From positions 84,891,172 to 84,955,171 of the forward strand of contig CM060180.1 of the NCBI GenBank assembly GCA_030549775.1: 64,000 nt of DNA. Direction: 5' to 3'. Origin of the DNA: Tamarix chinensis (lineage: Eukaryota; Streptophyta; Magnoliopsida; Caryophyllales; Tamaricaceae). Both the position numbers and the translations under genes were made by a program. Below, piece after piece: positions 11,960-23,699 of this stretch (the stretch's first letter is position 1; the number at the start of each line of letters is the position of its first letter). Below the pieces are notes generated by a model. It was not told the origin of the DNA, did no database searches, and saw only the letters and a list, made by a program, of their open reading frames with translations.

Positions 11960-12273
11960 AAATGAAATAAAAGGTAGATTTGGGGTTTTAATCACGGTTA
12001 AAGTAGGAATCATTATTAAGCCTAATAGAATTTTGACAATGGTTCTCGTAGGAACCATTATTAAAACATCTTTTCTTAACACTTTTTCTTGAACCGTTAT
12101 TAAAACATCCATGTAAATTTTCACGTGCACATTAATTTTCACGTGCTTGACAATAGTTATGAAATATAAAAGTTATGAAAACTATCCTGCACATTAATTT
12201 TCACGTGCTTGAAAATAGTTTCTAAACCACGGTCATTAATATCCCGTTATTATTTCTCGTCTTTGTACTAGTG
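11960..12273 (-). repeat. CACTA terminal and subterminal repeats
   Basis: On the reverse strand the end reads CACTAGTACAAAGACG from 12273. Behind it short motifs recur: TTTTCACGTGC three times (12119-12210), ACATTAATTTTCACGTGC twice (12130-12146 and about 12190-12208), and ATTATTAAAACATC or GTTATTAAAACATC in two places (12057-12112). Such clustered motifs are where CACTA accessory proteins bind. The match to the superfamily terminus is direct; the binding role is family knowledge. Confidence 0.75.
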
Positions 12274-12275
12274 AA

Positions 12276-13182
12276 TGTTTCTAGTAATTGATGAAGCATA
12301 ATATACAAGATACAAGGCATACATGTATGTGAATGGCATGCATGGAGTGCATGGCTATGTGCATGGGGCAAATAATATGAAGCTTAGATGTGAATATTAG
12401 TTGATTTAGTTAATTGATCAATTAATTAGTATAGTTAGAGATTAGTTAGAGAATAAAGTAGCATAAATCTACCTTTTTGAAGAATATTCTATATTCTATC
12501 ATCTTTTCGCTAGATATCTTTTGAAGAATTATACCTTTTAGCTAGTATCTTGTAATTGGTATCCTTGGTTATATAAGTTATACCAATACATGATTGAAGG
12601 GAATCATCATTGAGTTGAACTTAAATGGAAATTTCAGGTACAAAATTCTGTGTGAGTTCATCTAATGTTTAATCGAATATATGTGAACAATTAATCTTAA
12701 AAACTTTAATCCCTTCATCTTTGAGAATTAGGGATTAATTACTATCTTTCTAAACCGCATAACCCATGGCCTTTAGCCATATTTATTGTCCAACCACATC
12801 CCAAAATCAAAACATAAATTTGAAACCTTAACTCTATGTTTTGAACAAAACCCTAACCCTAACACTAATTTTCAAAGATAAATGCTTAACCTAACCTTAA
12901 CCCATGACACCATTTATCAATAAATCCAAATAATTGAATCGTCATCGTCATCTCATCATTGTTTAGTCAATAACATCATCATATCATGTAATTTAAATCA
13001 TCTTAATTATTAATGCATCATCATCAAACCATCATCACCATATTTGAATAATCATCATTACTCCACAATATTCGAACATCCTCATACATAATTCACCACT
13101 TTCAAATCATCCACTTCCAAATTCTAACATAATCAAGCATGGGTTTTATATACTTGATATTTCCACATTCCCACACACATCA
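12276..13182 (+). repeat. 5' LTR (missing its first ~97 bases)
   Basis: Aligns by eye with 17744-18650: ATGAAGC, CATGCATGGA, the shared TTTTTGAAGAATATTCTATATTC block, TATCTTGTAATTGGTA, an AACCCTAACCCTAAC run (12850-12866) and an ATCATCATC-rich end closing in ACACACATCA. The missing first part corresponds to 17647-17743 of the 3' LTR. Confidence 0.85.
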
Positions 13183-13186
13183 ATTT

Positions 13187-13200
13187 TGGTATCAAAGCCA
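13187..13200 (+). promoter_or_regulatory. Primer binding site (tRNA-iMet type)
   Basis: TGGTATCAAAGCCA, four bases after the LTR end. The common plant sequence is TGGTATCAGAGC; one G to A change separates them. It is where initiator methionine tRNA primes minus-strand DNA synthesis. Confidence 0.85.
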
Positions 13201-13582
13201 TAGGTTTGGTCTATTATGATCAAGATCCCACTTTACCACAATATTCTTGCAAGGATGCATCATTACTTTAAGATCCTTAAAAGAATGTGTCTCTTCTTCT
13301 TTATTCTCCAATGATTCATCATAAAAAAAATCCAAGTACTTAGCGGTGTGTTTAGGAGACCACCACTTAGTTGGTGAAGGGAGAAGATAGCAAACAAATA
13401 GGAGGACTTAAGAGATGTTCTCGAGCTCTTAGTGGAAGAAATTAAGGAGGTAAAGCTACATGTAAGGAGAATATAAACTTCAAAAGCTTAATGATCACAT
13501 GTGTAGATACAAAACTAAGGGGACCATGTCGAAGAAGACGACATGATAATTGCACAAAATTGAATGGAGGAAGTAGAAGAGA

Positions 13583-16500
13583 GTGTGGGAAATTATGTAC
13601 GACCACATGATACTAAAAGAAGAGCATACAATGAAGTGGAGAAAGGAATTCCAATTTGATCTACCAGACTTTGAAGCTAATATTGATCTCGAATATTTTC
13701 ATGAATGGTTACAAATTTTCGAATCTATTTTTGGGTATGAAAATATTGATGATGAGAAGAGGTTCCAAATAATAATATTGAAGTAGTTTAAGAATTTTGG
13801 TAGAGTGTGGTATGATAATTTGAAAAGGAGAAAGGAGGGAGAAGTAACAACAAGCATTGAGTCATAGGAAAAGTTAAAAACAATACTTGAAGAAATTTGT
13901 GGCTCAAGAATATGGGCAAGAGAAATTCATAAAGATGAAAACTTTAAGGCAAGGGTTGATTGGAATTGAGGAATATATTAGAGAGTTTGAAATATTAACT
14001 CTAGTGTGTGATTTAGAAGAAGGAGAAGAACAAGGGTGTGCATGGTTCATTAGAGGAATAAATATGAATCATAGAGAAAAGGTGGAGATATATCCATATG
14101 AAGTTTTAAAAGACTAGCCATGTTAGTAATCAAGGTTGAAAAACAATTGAAGAGAACAAATCCACCAAAAATGTCAACTAAGGCACCATATGGTTCAACT
14201 TTCACTCGTGAAGAAAAGGGTAAGGATCAAGTGGTTGATAAGGTGAACAAGTGATGCTAAAGGGAATTGAATTTAAAAGAGATAGAAAGTATGGAGGCTT
14301 AGATGAGAATGAAGACCTTAAGGAATACCTAGAAGATAAAAGTGATAGCCAAAAGGATGCTTTGGAAGAAGGTCAAGTGGATTTCTATGTCTTGTAAATG
14401 GTGCTCCAAGTACAAAAACAATCTCTACTTACTTAAAGAGAGAAGATTTTCATGGCCAAGTGTAGAGTTGTTGAAAATGTGTGTGAAGTCATCATTGACA
14501 GTGGCTGATGCACTGATGTTGCCACTAAGAAGATGTTGATCAAGCTTAATTTGGAAACCACGGGTCATCTAAGACCATGTTCACTTTAGTGGCTTAACAA
14601 AGATAAAGGTGTAAATGTAACTAAATAAACTCTTATCTCTTTTAATATTGGAAATTATTTTGTTAATGTTTTATGCAATATTCTACGTATGGATGCTTGT
14701 CACATTTTTGTGGGGAGGCAGTGGAAATTTGAGAGATAGTTGTGCATGATGGATTCCTTAATGAGTGTGTGGTGTGCAAGGGCCAAAGGAACTTTAGGCA
14801 AAAACCTAATCTAGATGGGGAGTATTTGGTTTTGAGGACTGAAAAAGGGGAAGGAAATGAGTGCATGTAGCAAAAGAAGGAAGGAGAAAAGTAGAAAGAT
14901 GTTGAGTGTAAGAGGGGAAGAAAGAAAACTAGCATGGAGCTATTGATCCTTAAAGAGTTTGAGATGGTTGAAGCTATCAAAGATGAAAAGATATGCTATG
15001 CATTGGTGGTAAAGGAGCTCCTACAAGGGGAGAATGCTAATTTGGATGCACAATTAGAACAAGTGTTGGGAGAATATGTTGATGCTTTTCAAGATGAGTT
15101 GCATAGGGAGCTACCTTCTTAGAAAGGTATTGAGCACGCTATTGGTCTCATGCTAGGAGTCCCATGAAAAAATCCAGCTTAAAGGTACCATCTGAAGGAG
15201 GCTAAAGAGCTAAATAGACAAGTGCAATATTTATTGGACTGAGTCTATATTCGGAAGAGAATGAGTCCTTACGAAGTTCTAGCTTTGTTGGTGCCTAAGA
15301 AGGATGGAATGTGGTGGATGTGTATTGATCTGACAATAATCAAAAATATGACAATCAGGTACACATTTGCAAAACCAAGATTGGATGACACATTATATGA
15401 GTAGCATCATGTAATGGAGTTCTAGAAGAATTACCTTAGAAAGGGGATGGGTGGAAGACAACCTTTAGGACTAAGTATGGGTTATATGAGTGATTGGTGA
15501 TGCCATTTGGGCTATGTATTACAACAATTTCCTTCATGATATTATGACAGAGGTACTTACACCCTTCCTTTGAGTGTTTATTGTTGTTCACCTTGGTCAT
15601 ATCTTGGTGTATAGTAGGAGCGAGTTCAAGAACATAAAACAATTAAGGTTGACATTTGATAAGGTTAGAGAGGTGAAGGTCTATAGTTTGATGGAGAAAT
15701 GTGATTTCATTATAGAGAGGGTGATTTTCCATTATTAATATGTAAGTGTAGATGGTATTAGAGTTGATACGTCAAAGGTGGAAGCTATCCAAATGTGGCC
15801 TATTCCTACTTCTGTCCACAAAGTGTGAAGTTTCCATGGGTTAGCCTCATTCTTAAGCGGTTCATCAAATACTTCTCTACCATTGTAGCACTTATCATAC
15901 AATTGATGAAGAAAGGAGAGTTTCATTAGAATGATCAAGTGACAAAGGCTTTTAAAGACTTGAAGATAAATATCTCTAATGTACCGATAATATCTTTACC
16001 TTTGTTTGATAAAATATTTGAAGTAACATATAATGTTAGTTTTTTAGGCATCGGGGGTGTGCTTTTCCAAGAAAGGAAATGGATTACCTTTTTAAGTGAA
16101 TAGTAGAATGGTGAAAAACTCAACTATTCAACCTATGATAAAGAGCTTTATGCTATCATGTATTGTTGGGAGATATGGAACCATTAACTAAGGCCCAACC
16201 TTTTATACTTCACTCGGATAATGAGAGCTTGAGGTATCTACCTAGAAAATAGAAGGTGATTCCATGACATGCTAAGTTGTTAAGATTATTACAAATATTT
16301 GTATACTCTTCAAGATATGCAGATGGCAATGAAAATGTTATGGTAAATGCGTTATCTAGGACGACCATGGTACTTACCATGATGGATACAAGGCTCTTGG
16401 GATTTGAGATGTTGAAGAGTCAATATACCATGGACGATGATTTTTCTATGATCTTCAAAGTTTTCAACAAATATTGAAGTTATGGAGCATATGTTCTTCA

Positions 16501-17656
16501 AGATGGATTCTTATTGAAACACAACCAATTATGTCTATCCATGACCTCAGTTTGAGAGTTACTAATCAAAGAGGTGCATGAATGAGGAATTTTAGGACAC
16601 TTTAGAATTCACATGAATTTGTAGTTTTTGTAAGAACATTTCTATTGGATAAGAATGTAAAAGGGAGTATAAGTTATTGTTGTTAGATGTGCTACGTGGG
16701 AAAGGAGAAAAGGGATTCTTCAACGAAGGATTATATGTTCCTTTACCCATGCCAACTCAACCTTGGGAAGGTGTTAGTATGGATTTTATTTAGGGATTTC
16801 CTTCAAAGCAAAGAGGTATGGTTTCTATTATGGTTATGGTGGATCAATTTTATAAAATAGCTCATACTTTTCCATGTTACAAGACCGATGATGCTACTCT
16901 TGTTGCAAGTTTGTATTCCAAGTAGATTGTGAGATTGCGTGGAATTCCAAGGAGTATAGTTTTGGATAGAGATGTAAAATTCCTAAGTTATTTTTAGAAT
17001 ACATTATGGCACATGCTAGAAATACAGCTTCTATTTAGCATATCACATCATCCTTAAATAGATAGTCAAACATAAGCTTCTAATAGAACTCTTAATACAT
17101 TACTAAAGGGATTGGTGAGTAAGAGAGATAATGGTTGGGATTTCAATTAGGACATACGGAGTTTTATTACAATAAAAGTGCTTCTACTACAATAAGCTCT
17201 AGTCCATTCAAAATAGTATATGATATTAATCCATATATGTCTTTCGATATGGTACCACAAAAGAAAGGTGAATTGAAGAGTTATGATGTGTAAGAGAGAG
17301 TGGAGTTCTTTCAAAAACTTCATTAAAAAATCAAGAATAATATTGAGAATATGAATGAAGTTTATAAGATAAGAGAAAAGAATCATAGGAGTGAATATGT
17401 TTTCCAACCAGGGTGTTTGATATAGTTACGCTTGACCAAGGAGAGATTCCCTAATTTAAGGAAACACAAACATATGCCAAGGGTGGATGGTCCTTTCAAA
17501 ATACATCAAAATTGTGGGGAAAGTGCTTATGAGTTGGATTTGCCAAATTCATATGGAGGAGTACCAAGGACATTCAATGTTGGAGATATTAGCCCTTACT
17601 ATGGAAATACAAATTTGTGGGCAAATTCCAATCAAAAAGGGGAGAATGATGCATAA
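13583..17656 (+). pseudogene. Gypsy gag-pol remnant of the 12-18 kb element
   Basis: Capsid (gag): LPDFEANIDLEYFHEWLQIFESIF and WYDNLKRRKEGE (13640-13850), then FVAQEYGQEKFIKMKTLRQG (13890-13960). Protease: VIIDSG at 14488-14505, followed at once by a stop (TGA 14506-14508) and [42 protein letters not shown] (15200-15330). The YxDD active site is replaced by HLGH (15589-15600) before ILVYSRS. RNase H and its tail run to 16470 (SRYADGNENVMVNALSRTT). Integrase fragments: FYWIRM, WEGVSMDF-like at about 16770, FEIVYDINPYMSF-like at 17200-17240, and the C-terminus ERFPNLRKHKHMPRVDGPF, then FNVGDISPYYGNTNLWANS, ending ENDA at 17656. More than a dozen stops make it non-functional. Confidence 0.88.
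17634..17646 (+). promoter_or_regulatory. Polypurine tract of the 12-18 kb gypsy
   Basis: AAAAAGGGGAGAA directly before the 3' LTR start TGATGCAT. It overlaps the last codons of pol, as is usual in this group. It primes plus-strand DNA synthesis. Confidence 0.85.
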
Positions 17657-18650
17657 AAAATAACTCAAGAATTGGTATTCATCATTATAGAACCTATTAT
17701 CTTCCTTTAGAAAGGACGTCCCACAAAATTAAAGACAAACTGATGGTTACCTTGCTAGTAATAGATGAAGCGTACCATACAAGCTACTAGGCATACATAC
17801 ATGTGCATGGCATGCATGGAATGCAGGTCTACATGTATGGGGAACATAATATACACCTTGGACATGAATATGAGTTGATTTAATTAATTAATTAACTAAT
17901 TAGTAGAGTTAAATATTAGCTAGAGAATAAAGTAGCACAAATGTACCTTTTTGAAGAATATTCTATATTCTAATATATTTTAGCTAGGTTTCTTTTGAAG
18001 ATTTATACCTTTTAACTAGTATCTTGTAATTGGTAGCCTTAGCTCTATAAGCCATAAAAACACACATTTGAAGAGAATCAAGATTTAATTGAATTTGAAT
18101 GCAAATTGAATGTATTGAATTATGTATGAGTTCATCTCAAGTTTAATCAAATATGTGTCAATGATTAATCTGAAACCCTTAATCTCTTTATCTATGTGAA
18201 ATAGGGTTTAAGTTCTATATTTCTAAACTCCACAACCCAAGCCCTTCTAGCTATATTCATCATCTAAACACATCCCAAAATCAAAACCCTAAGCCTAAGT
18301 TTCGAACTAAACACTAACAATAACCTTAACTTTTTAAACTAAACCCTTTCCGTGACCCGCACCTACGAAATTGTCTATCATTAAAACCTAAGTACCAAAT
18401 GATCATCATCATCATCATCTCATCATTGTATAATTAAAATCATGATCATATTATCTAATTTCAATCACCTTTATCAATAATCCATCATCACCAAGTCATC
18501 ATCACCACATTCAAATCATCATTATCATTAGTCTACCATACTAAACATCCTCATACTTAATTCACCACTTTTGAATCATCCTCTTCCTAATTTCATATAA
18601 TCAAGCATTAATTTTATGTACTTGATAATTCCATATTTTGACACACATCA
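17647..18650 (+). repeat. 3' LTR of the 12-18 kb gypsy
   Basis: About 1004 bp, from TGATGCATAAAAAATAACTC to GACACACATCA. A possible TATA motif CTCTATAAGCC lies near 18043. Compared with the 5' LTR it has many substitutions and small indels, consistent with an old insertion. Confidence 0.85.
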
Positions 18651-19720
18651 ACTCTCCTCCCTTGTATCATTTATGATACCCTTTAGAACTCTATGATTGA
18701 CCTCCTTCGTCTGAAGGAAAGGGAAAGACCCTTACAGTCTCTCCTAATTCTCTCTAAGCTGTCCACTAGGTGAGATAAATGCTCTCTACTAAATTTGTTG
18801 CTAATGCTACTGGTAGGTTCGTTATTAAAAGTCCTACTACAACAGAATCAACGGTGCCTACTGCTAATACTAACCTTGCTGACATTGACACTTACAAGAC
18901 GGGTGGCCATGCTCACCACATTTCTTACATCAAATCAAAGCGCCTTATAAACTTCACTATGGATGATCCTAACCACAAAAATAGTATGTAAAGTACCTCA
19001 ACTAATCTCAAGATCTACTCTGACCTCTTAATTGACCCTATGTTGATACTGAGATTCCTAATATTGATTTTAACCTCTCCACTAAAACCCTAACGGTCCT
19101 CTTCCATAGTGCTAGATCTTACCTTCAGAAGCCTACAACTTTGGCTTCCTTTTACCCAAAAAAGGAAGCCTTCTCGTGAACCAACATAGCTACAATACAC
19201 AGCCTCTCATACAACAATGTCATGTTATAAAAAGCCATAACACCCATCATCCTCCGGATGCTAAAGTGGAGTCCTTACTCAAACATGTTAACTATAGTTG
19301 AATCACTAGTTGAGATCCCTAACGCAAACATCAATAATTTTATAAACTAGATATGGTATTGCCTCACTTTTATACCCCCTATTCAAGTGCACGAGCTCCT
19401 TCAACATATCCCTTTTAAGTGTTTTTTGGGTAGAACATAGCACAAAGTGCTACCTTAAAGTCCTCTTAGGACATTTTTGGTCTGTCTTGAGCACAACGAC
19501 CTACCTACTAGGTGTTAGCAACTCTTAGTAAGAAAAGGGTTGTAATACCTTCCTTTTGGGTATGTGGGTAATCAACTACCTTGAATGTCCTATCCAAGTA
19601 TCAAATCTTTCCCTCCAAGGTGACTCGGTCCTTATCTCTAGAATAGATTGGTGGGTGATGTCCTTATCTCTAGAATAGTTTGGTGGGTGATTAGGTCCTT
19701 ATCTCTAAAATTTTTAGATT
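18651..19720. other. Unassigned sequence
   Basis: Slightly more GC than its surroundings. A 70-residue open frame at 18779-18991 (MLSTKFVANATGRFVIKS...) and its downstream frames show no motif I recognise. It may be remains of another transposon. Confidence 0.4.
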
Positions 19721-19730
19721 TATGTGTAAT
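19629..19730. repeat. Short tandem repeat, 32-35 bp, about 3 copies
   Basis: TCCTTATCTCTAGAATAG followed by TTGGTGGGTGAT recurs at 19629, 19661 and, shortened, 19696. Confidence 0.9.
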
Positions 19731-20400
19731 ATTTTAGGTTGTTTCCTTTTTTTCATCTTGATTTTTACGGGTAGTTCTTCTCTCATTGTTTATAAATTTA
19801 ACTTTTGTTATTATTTCTTGGGTTTTGTTATAGCTATGTGTTTTCTTTTCATGTCGAGGGTTTTATTTGAGGTATATATATTTTTGGATTCTTTCTATTT
19901 TTCTTGACCATCATATCTAGATTAATTCAATATTCTTAAAAGAGTAGAATATATAGATGTGAGCATGTTAAGCATGCTAGGATTTCACTTCTTATGGAAT
20001 TTTTTCTTTTATGCTACTATTTGAAGTGTATGAAAACATATATGTATGGTTAATTACATCCTTTAATGATGTGTAAGAAAAAATGTTTTATCTATGTTTA
20101 TCTTGTACCTTTTTATTATAAAGGAGCATGTGATTGTTTTAATGTATAGCCATTTTAACCTTCTACACGAGATTGATGATGTTTTAACATGAAAAATGGT
20201 GTACATTGATTATCAAGAATTAATCCATGTGGTTTGAGTCTTAAGTATGTTTCAAAATCTATTTTAATAGTATTAGAGCATATTATGATTTGTTATTTAA
20301 ATTTAATATTAGTTGCATTTCATTGCATGATTTATTGACATTTTCTACCCAATGCTTCTAGTGAACTGGTTAGTTGTTATGCTTTTCTCTTATTTTCTAT
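19720..20400 (+). repeat. Dispersed repeat, copy A (first part)
   Basis: Loosely matches 25080-25640 in the same order: TTTTGTTATTATTT, a TTATTGCTACATGTTTT-like piece, GGTATAT..., a GGATTTCACTTC / AGATTTCACTTC block, TATATGTATG..TTA..T, TTATC.TGTACCTT and AGATTGAT.....TTTTA.TATGAAAAA. No protein similarity was recognised. The nature of the family is unknown. Confidence 0.4.
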
Positions 20401-20569
20401 TCTATAAAGTTATTAGACGAGTGGAACTCCTTGATGCGTGTACGGTTAGATTTTTGGACTTGGATGGAGTTTATAGGGAGTATTTGATGAGGATGGAGTA
20501 TGCAGGTTGATGATGGTGGAGGATTTTTTGTGGGAGGAGGTGGGAAAAGATATAGTGGAAATAGAAGGA

Positions 20570-21240
20570 TAAATTAATATTTAAACCGTATAAAAATAAA
20601 GATTAAGGTTTTGAGAACAAAACCATTCACACAGATTCAGTTTTGTTTCTAGACAAATCCACACAGAATTCGGGTTTTAGGCAATGCTTAAGGTTGTTCT
20701 TCTTATTCAAGTTTTTTGTGTCTTCTTTGTTTCCTATGGTTTATATAGCCAAGGAACCGAACATCTTCTCAAAATATTACAACCATATTCCCTCCCAAAA
20801 TCATTCATTCCCTTAAGACTAGCTAGTTAATATTTAGTTACTAACTGACTAAAAGTAAATAACAATAACTAGTACTTAAAAATAAACATTACGCTAGCTG
20901 AAAAACGATGAATAAAAGTAAATAACAATAACTACTACTTAAAAATAAACGTTATGCTAGATAACAAACATTGACTAAAAGTAAATAACAATAACTAGTA
21001 CTTAAAAATGAATGTTATGCTAGCTAACAAACGTTGTATGAAGCCTTGCATATCCCATATTCATGCACCCGCTCTGAGTAGCGTAACCGTCTTCCTTGGT
21101 GTTGTGTTTTGTGACTCTACTCCTGTATCACTCCCTCAATACATAACTAGTATGTCTATATTAGAATTTATTTTCTTTTTTGGTTGTCTAACCGGTATAC
21201 TAGTTTGTGGGACAAGTAAACTAGTCTTGTAGGGATTATT
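20570..21240 (-). repeat. LTR-like block, orientation reverse (tentative)
   Basis: It interrupts copy A of the dispersed repeat. On the reverse strand a TATA-type motif GGCTATATAAACC (20753-20741) is followed by a region like the transcribed leader of an LTR. No TG/CA boundaries, PBS or internal domain could be fixed, so this is a guess from composition and layout. It contains the 63-bp tandem repeat listed separately. Confidence 0.3.
20850..21036. repeat. 63-bp tandem repeat, three copies
   Basis: TAAAAGTAAATAACAATAAC starts at 20850, 20913 and 20976, exactly 63 bases apart. Each copy goes on with ACTTAAAAATAAAC or a variant and a GCTAG..AACAAACG-like end. The copies differ by only a few bases. 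Confidence 0.95.
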
Positions 21241-21660
21241 TTAGGATGATAACCCTATGAGTTAACTAATTGTTATCCCTTGATAATAAAGGCAACTATG
21301 TGGTATTAATCTTATATTTTAGGTTATTTTTTTTTCTTTATAATTAGCATTTGAATAATTAAAAAAATTGGTTGAAAAAGGGTTGAATTGATTTTGATTT
21401 GTAAGAGTACTGTTATAGTGTGATGCAAAACTCTAGGGTTTAATGACTTTAAATTGATTTGACTCTTGTGGCCTTTGGCTTAAATATATATATGAGATTG
21501 TCATTGATGACCTTTAGTAGGTAAGATAGTGCATGTAGTTGATTAGCTTATTTTGTTGGATCTTTTTATCATTCAAGGAATAAAAATATTAATATTAAGT
21601 AAAAATTAATAATTTAAATTTAAATATTTGAGTTTTGAAAAGGATCTTGGAAAACCATAA
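21240..21660 (+). repeat. Dispersed repeat, copy A (second part)
   Basis: Loosely matches 25800-26130: AAAAATTGGTTGAAA..GGGTTGAATTGATTT, a GGTTTAATGACTTTAAATT-like piece, TTGATTAGCTTATTTTG, and AATATTAATATTAAGTAA. It continues copy A after the LTR-like insertion. Confidence 0.35.
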
Positions 21661-22557
21661 TTTTTTTTAGTTTAAACTAAAAGGAAAAATGGTAAGGATG
21701 TTATTACCATACTTATTATGAGGAGAGGTGGACAGGTTCACCTAACTCATGAAAAATGCAAGGGTCCATATGGTAAATAATAACAAAAGAGAAATAACAC
21801 TAGAATGCTAGGTAAAACTCTCTAAATATTATAGTATTTTAAATTGAGGATGAAATGTTGAATTACACCAACTAAAAACCAAACGAGAATGCACCAACAC
21901 AAAACCAAACACTAGAATCCTTACAATCTAAATTAAAATCAAGCTCAAACAATATCCCAATCATTTTTGCCACACATAATGAAAACTAATTTTTTCATCA
22001 CTAGTGTACTAACTAAACATTCCTTACCTTTAGCAAATAACATTCTCTCGAAAAAATATTCACATGTAACAACAACATTGTACAACCTAATATGATACAC
22101 TTCTAGGGCACACAATGACCATAATATGTAATAATCCCTAAAGCATGTTATCTTAATATTGATGCTTTCAAAAGCAACTTAATATTGTTCAACCTTCGCA
22201 TGATTGGAAATCTTATAATACACAAGTGTGAAAAATCCTACATAACTAATCACTCACATGCACTATCATTAGATTATGTATAAACTCTAGGTAATACATA
22301 TACAAACATGAAATTATACCAACCATCTAGATAGCTCTATCATAACTAAAAATGGTTCACATAATGCAACTAAAAGCCAATTAAGCAATTACAAGGGTAG
22401 TACATATAATACTAATACCAAAACTACTCAAGAATAAGGGTAGTGCACATACTCACCTTACTTAACAAATGACAATTGTAGTACCCAATAATTCAACTAT
22501 TTGTCTAGAATCAATCGGTGCTCTCTCCTCTCTCTTAGGGTTGAGTGAGTATTGACT
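21661..22557. other. No recognised feature
   Basis: AT-rich, A-rich on this strand. No coding similarity or terminal repeat was seen up to the LINE. Confidence 0.5.
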
Positions 22558-23650
22558 ATGGAAAAGAAGAAACATTCCTCGTCTGTATCTTTGGTGTAGG
22601 GAAAACCAAATGATGTTTTTGAGAGTATATGAGAATTTCCAATGGATTGAACCATAACAGTTTCATACATAACTGAGAATTTTGAACCATTACATGCAAG
22701 GACTAGCGACCAAACCCTACCAGAGGAGGAATATTTGATTGATGTCCTTTTTTTAGTGATTAAGAGGGTGATATGAGGAAATCTACTAGTAATTTCCCAT
22801 CTACCCCGGGGAGGAATCATGCAGGGGTTTTTTTTGGAATGGAAGGAAAACAAGCAGAATGTTTTATTAACACTGTAGAACAATCAAATACCAATGCAAA
22901 GGCATCAGTCTTGACTAGATTACAACCTACTTCACCTCCTAATTCATTCTAGAGATATGTGGTTCTAGGAAATAGAATACCTAGCCATGGATAAACTTTG
23001 AATTTTTAGAACCCATCTTATGATAATGGCAGGGTTGTGGTTAAACTTGATAAAGAAGATGTTGATTCTGAAGCACTACATTGGCCCAATACTTTGATAG
23101 GGTTTGTGTATGGCGAGGCACCTTCTTATACTTAGATGTATGATTTTTTCAAGTGGCAATGGTTGGCTATTCAATCAACACAGATTATCTTACATTCTTC
23201 TAACTTTTATTTGTTAAAATTTTTCCTCAGGAGGATTTTGCATGGGTTCTTAGCCAGCATTGGATGTTTTTCAATCTGTCTTTTGTTCTAAAGAGATGGC
23301 ATAGACATTTGCAGTTCAATCCTGATGAGATGCATATTCTTCCTTTATGGATTAGGTTTTCAAACCTCCCGTTAGAATATTGGTCGACCAAATCTCTTAG
23401 TAGATGAGCTAGTGCAGTTGGTAACCCAGTATACACTAACTCTATTACTACTTCCAGTGATAGAGCTTCCTATCCAAGGGTTTTGGTTGAGGTTGATGTG
23501 AAGAAACTTCTATTGGAGTCTTTCTTGATTTTGGATCCTAAGGGGATGGAGGTAGAACAGATTGTAGAATATGATTGGAAACCTTTTTATTGTCCTCTTT
23601 GTGATTGCTTTGTCCATGATCAAAATAGTGTAAGGTAGGAGAGCAGAATA
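22558..23650 (+). pseudogene. LINE ORF1 (DUF4283 / CCHC nucleic-acid binding)
   Basis: The likely start is an ATG at 22558 (MEKKKHSSSVSLV). A disordered stretch leads to GRVVVKLDKEDVDSEALHW (about 23030-23080), then FAWVLSQHWMFFNL (23237-23280), LPLWIRFSNLPLEYWS (23340-23390), PVYTNSITTSSDRASYPRVLVEVDVKK (23428-23510) and VEYDWKPFYCPLCDCFVHD (23570-23625). These are the DUF4283 and zinc-knuckle signatures of plant L1 gag-like proteins, which bind the element's RNA. The knuckle keeps C-x2-C-x4-H, but the last cysteine is not there. Several stops and frameshifts. Confidence 0.8.
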
Positions 23651-23699
23651 CTAATATAGGTCATGACAAAGGAGGGGAATGGAGACTAGTTAGGGATAT

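Larger units (their letters stand above)
4985..12273 (-). mobile_element. CACTA (En/Spm-type) DNA transposon, degenerate
   Basis: The reverse strand carries, in the usual order, a TNP2-type transposase gene (7480-9581) and a Transposase_24-type second gene (4990-7035). The right terminus on the reverse strand reads CACTAGTACAAAGACG from 12273, matching the CACTA superfamily end, and is followed by about 340 bp with short repeated subterminal motifs. I could not find the matching left terminus: CACTAGTACAAA does not appear near 4960-4985, where an LTR fragment begins instead. The element is thus truncated or rearranged on its 3' side. The transposase core is deleted, so it is not autonomous. 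Confidence 0.8.
12276..18650 (+). mobile_element. Ty3/gypsy retrotransposon with both LTRs
   Basis: A complete but decayed layout: 5' LTR 12276-13182, tRNA-iMet-type PBS 13187-13200, gag-pol remnant 13583-17656, polypurine tract 17634-17646, 3' LTR 17647-18650. The protein fragments are close relatives of those in the reverse-strand element at 30791-37445. The 5' LTR lacks about the first 97 bases present in the 3' LTR, and the CACTA terminus sits 2 bases before the break. No target duplication is evident (GTGAA before, ACTCT after). The family recalls the CRM/Reina branch of chromoviruses, but no chromodomain was seen, so the clade is left open. Confidence 0.85.

Noticed and set aside
18779..18991. 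70-codon open frame as a small gene
   Set aside because: No motif recognised, no neighbouring exon signals that I can defend; kept only as unassigned sequence.
22497..22883. 128-codon reverse open frame
   Set aside because: It lies opposite the LINE ORF1 start, has no recognised motif, and the forward strand gives a better explanation.
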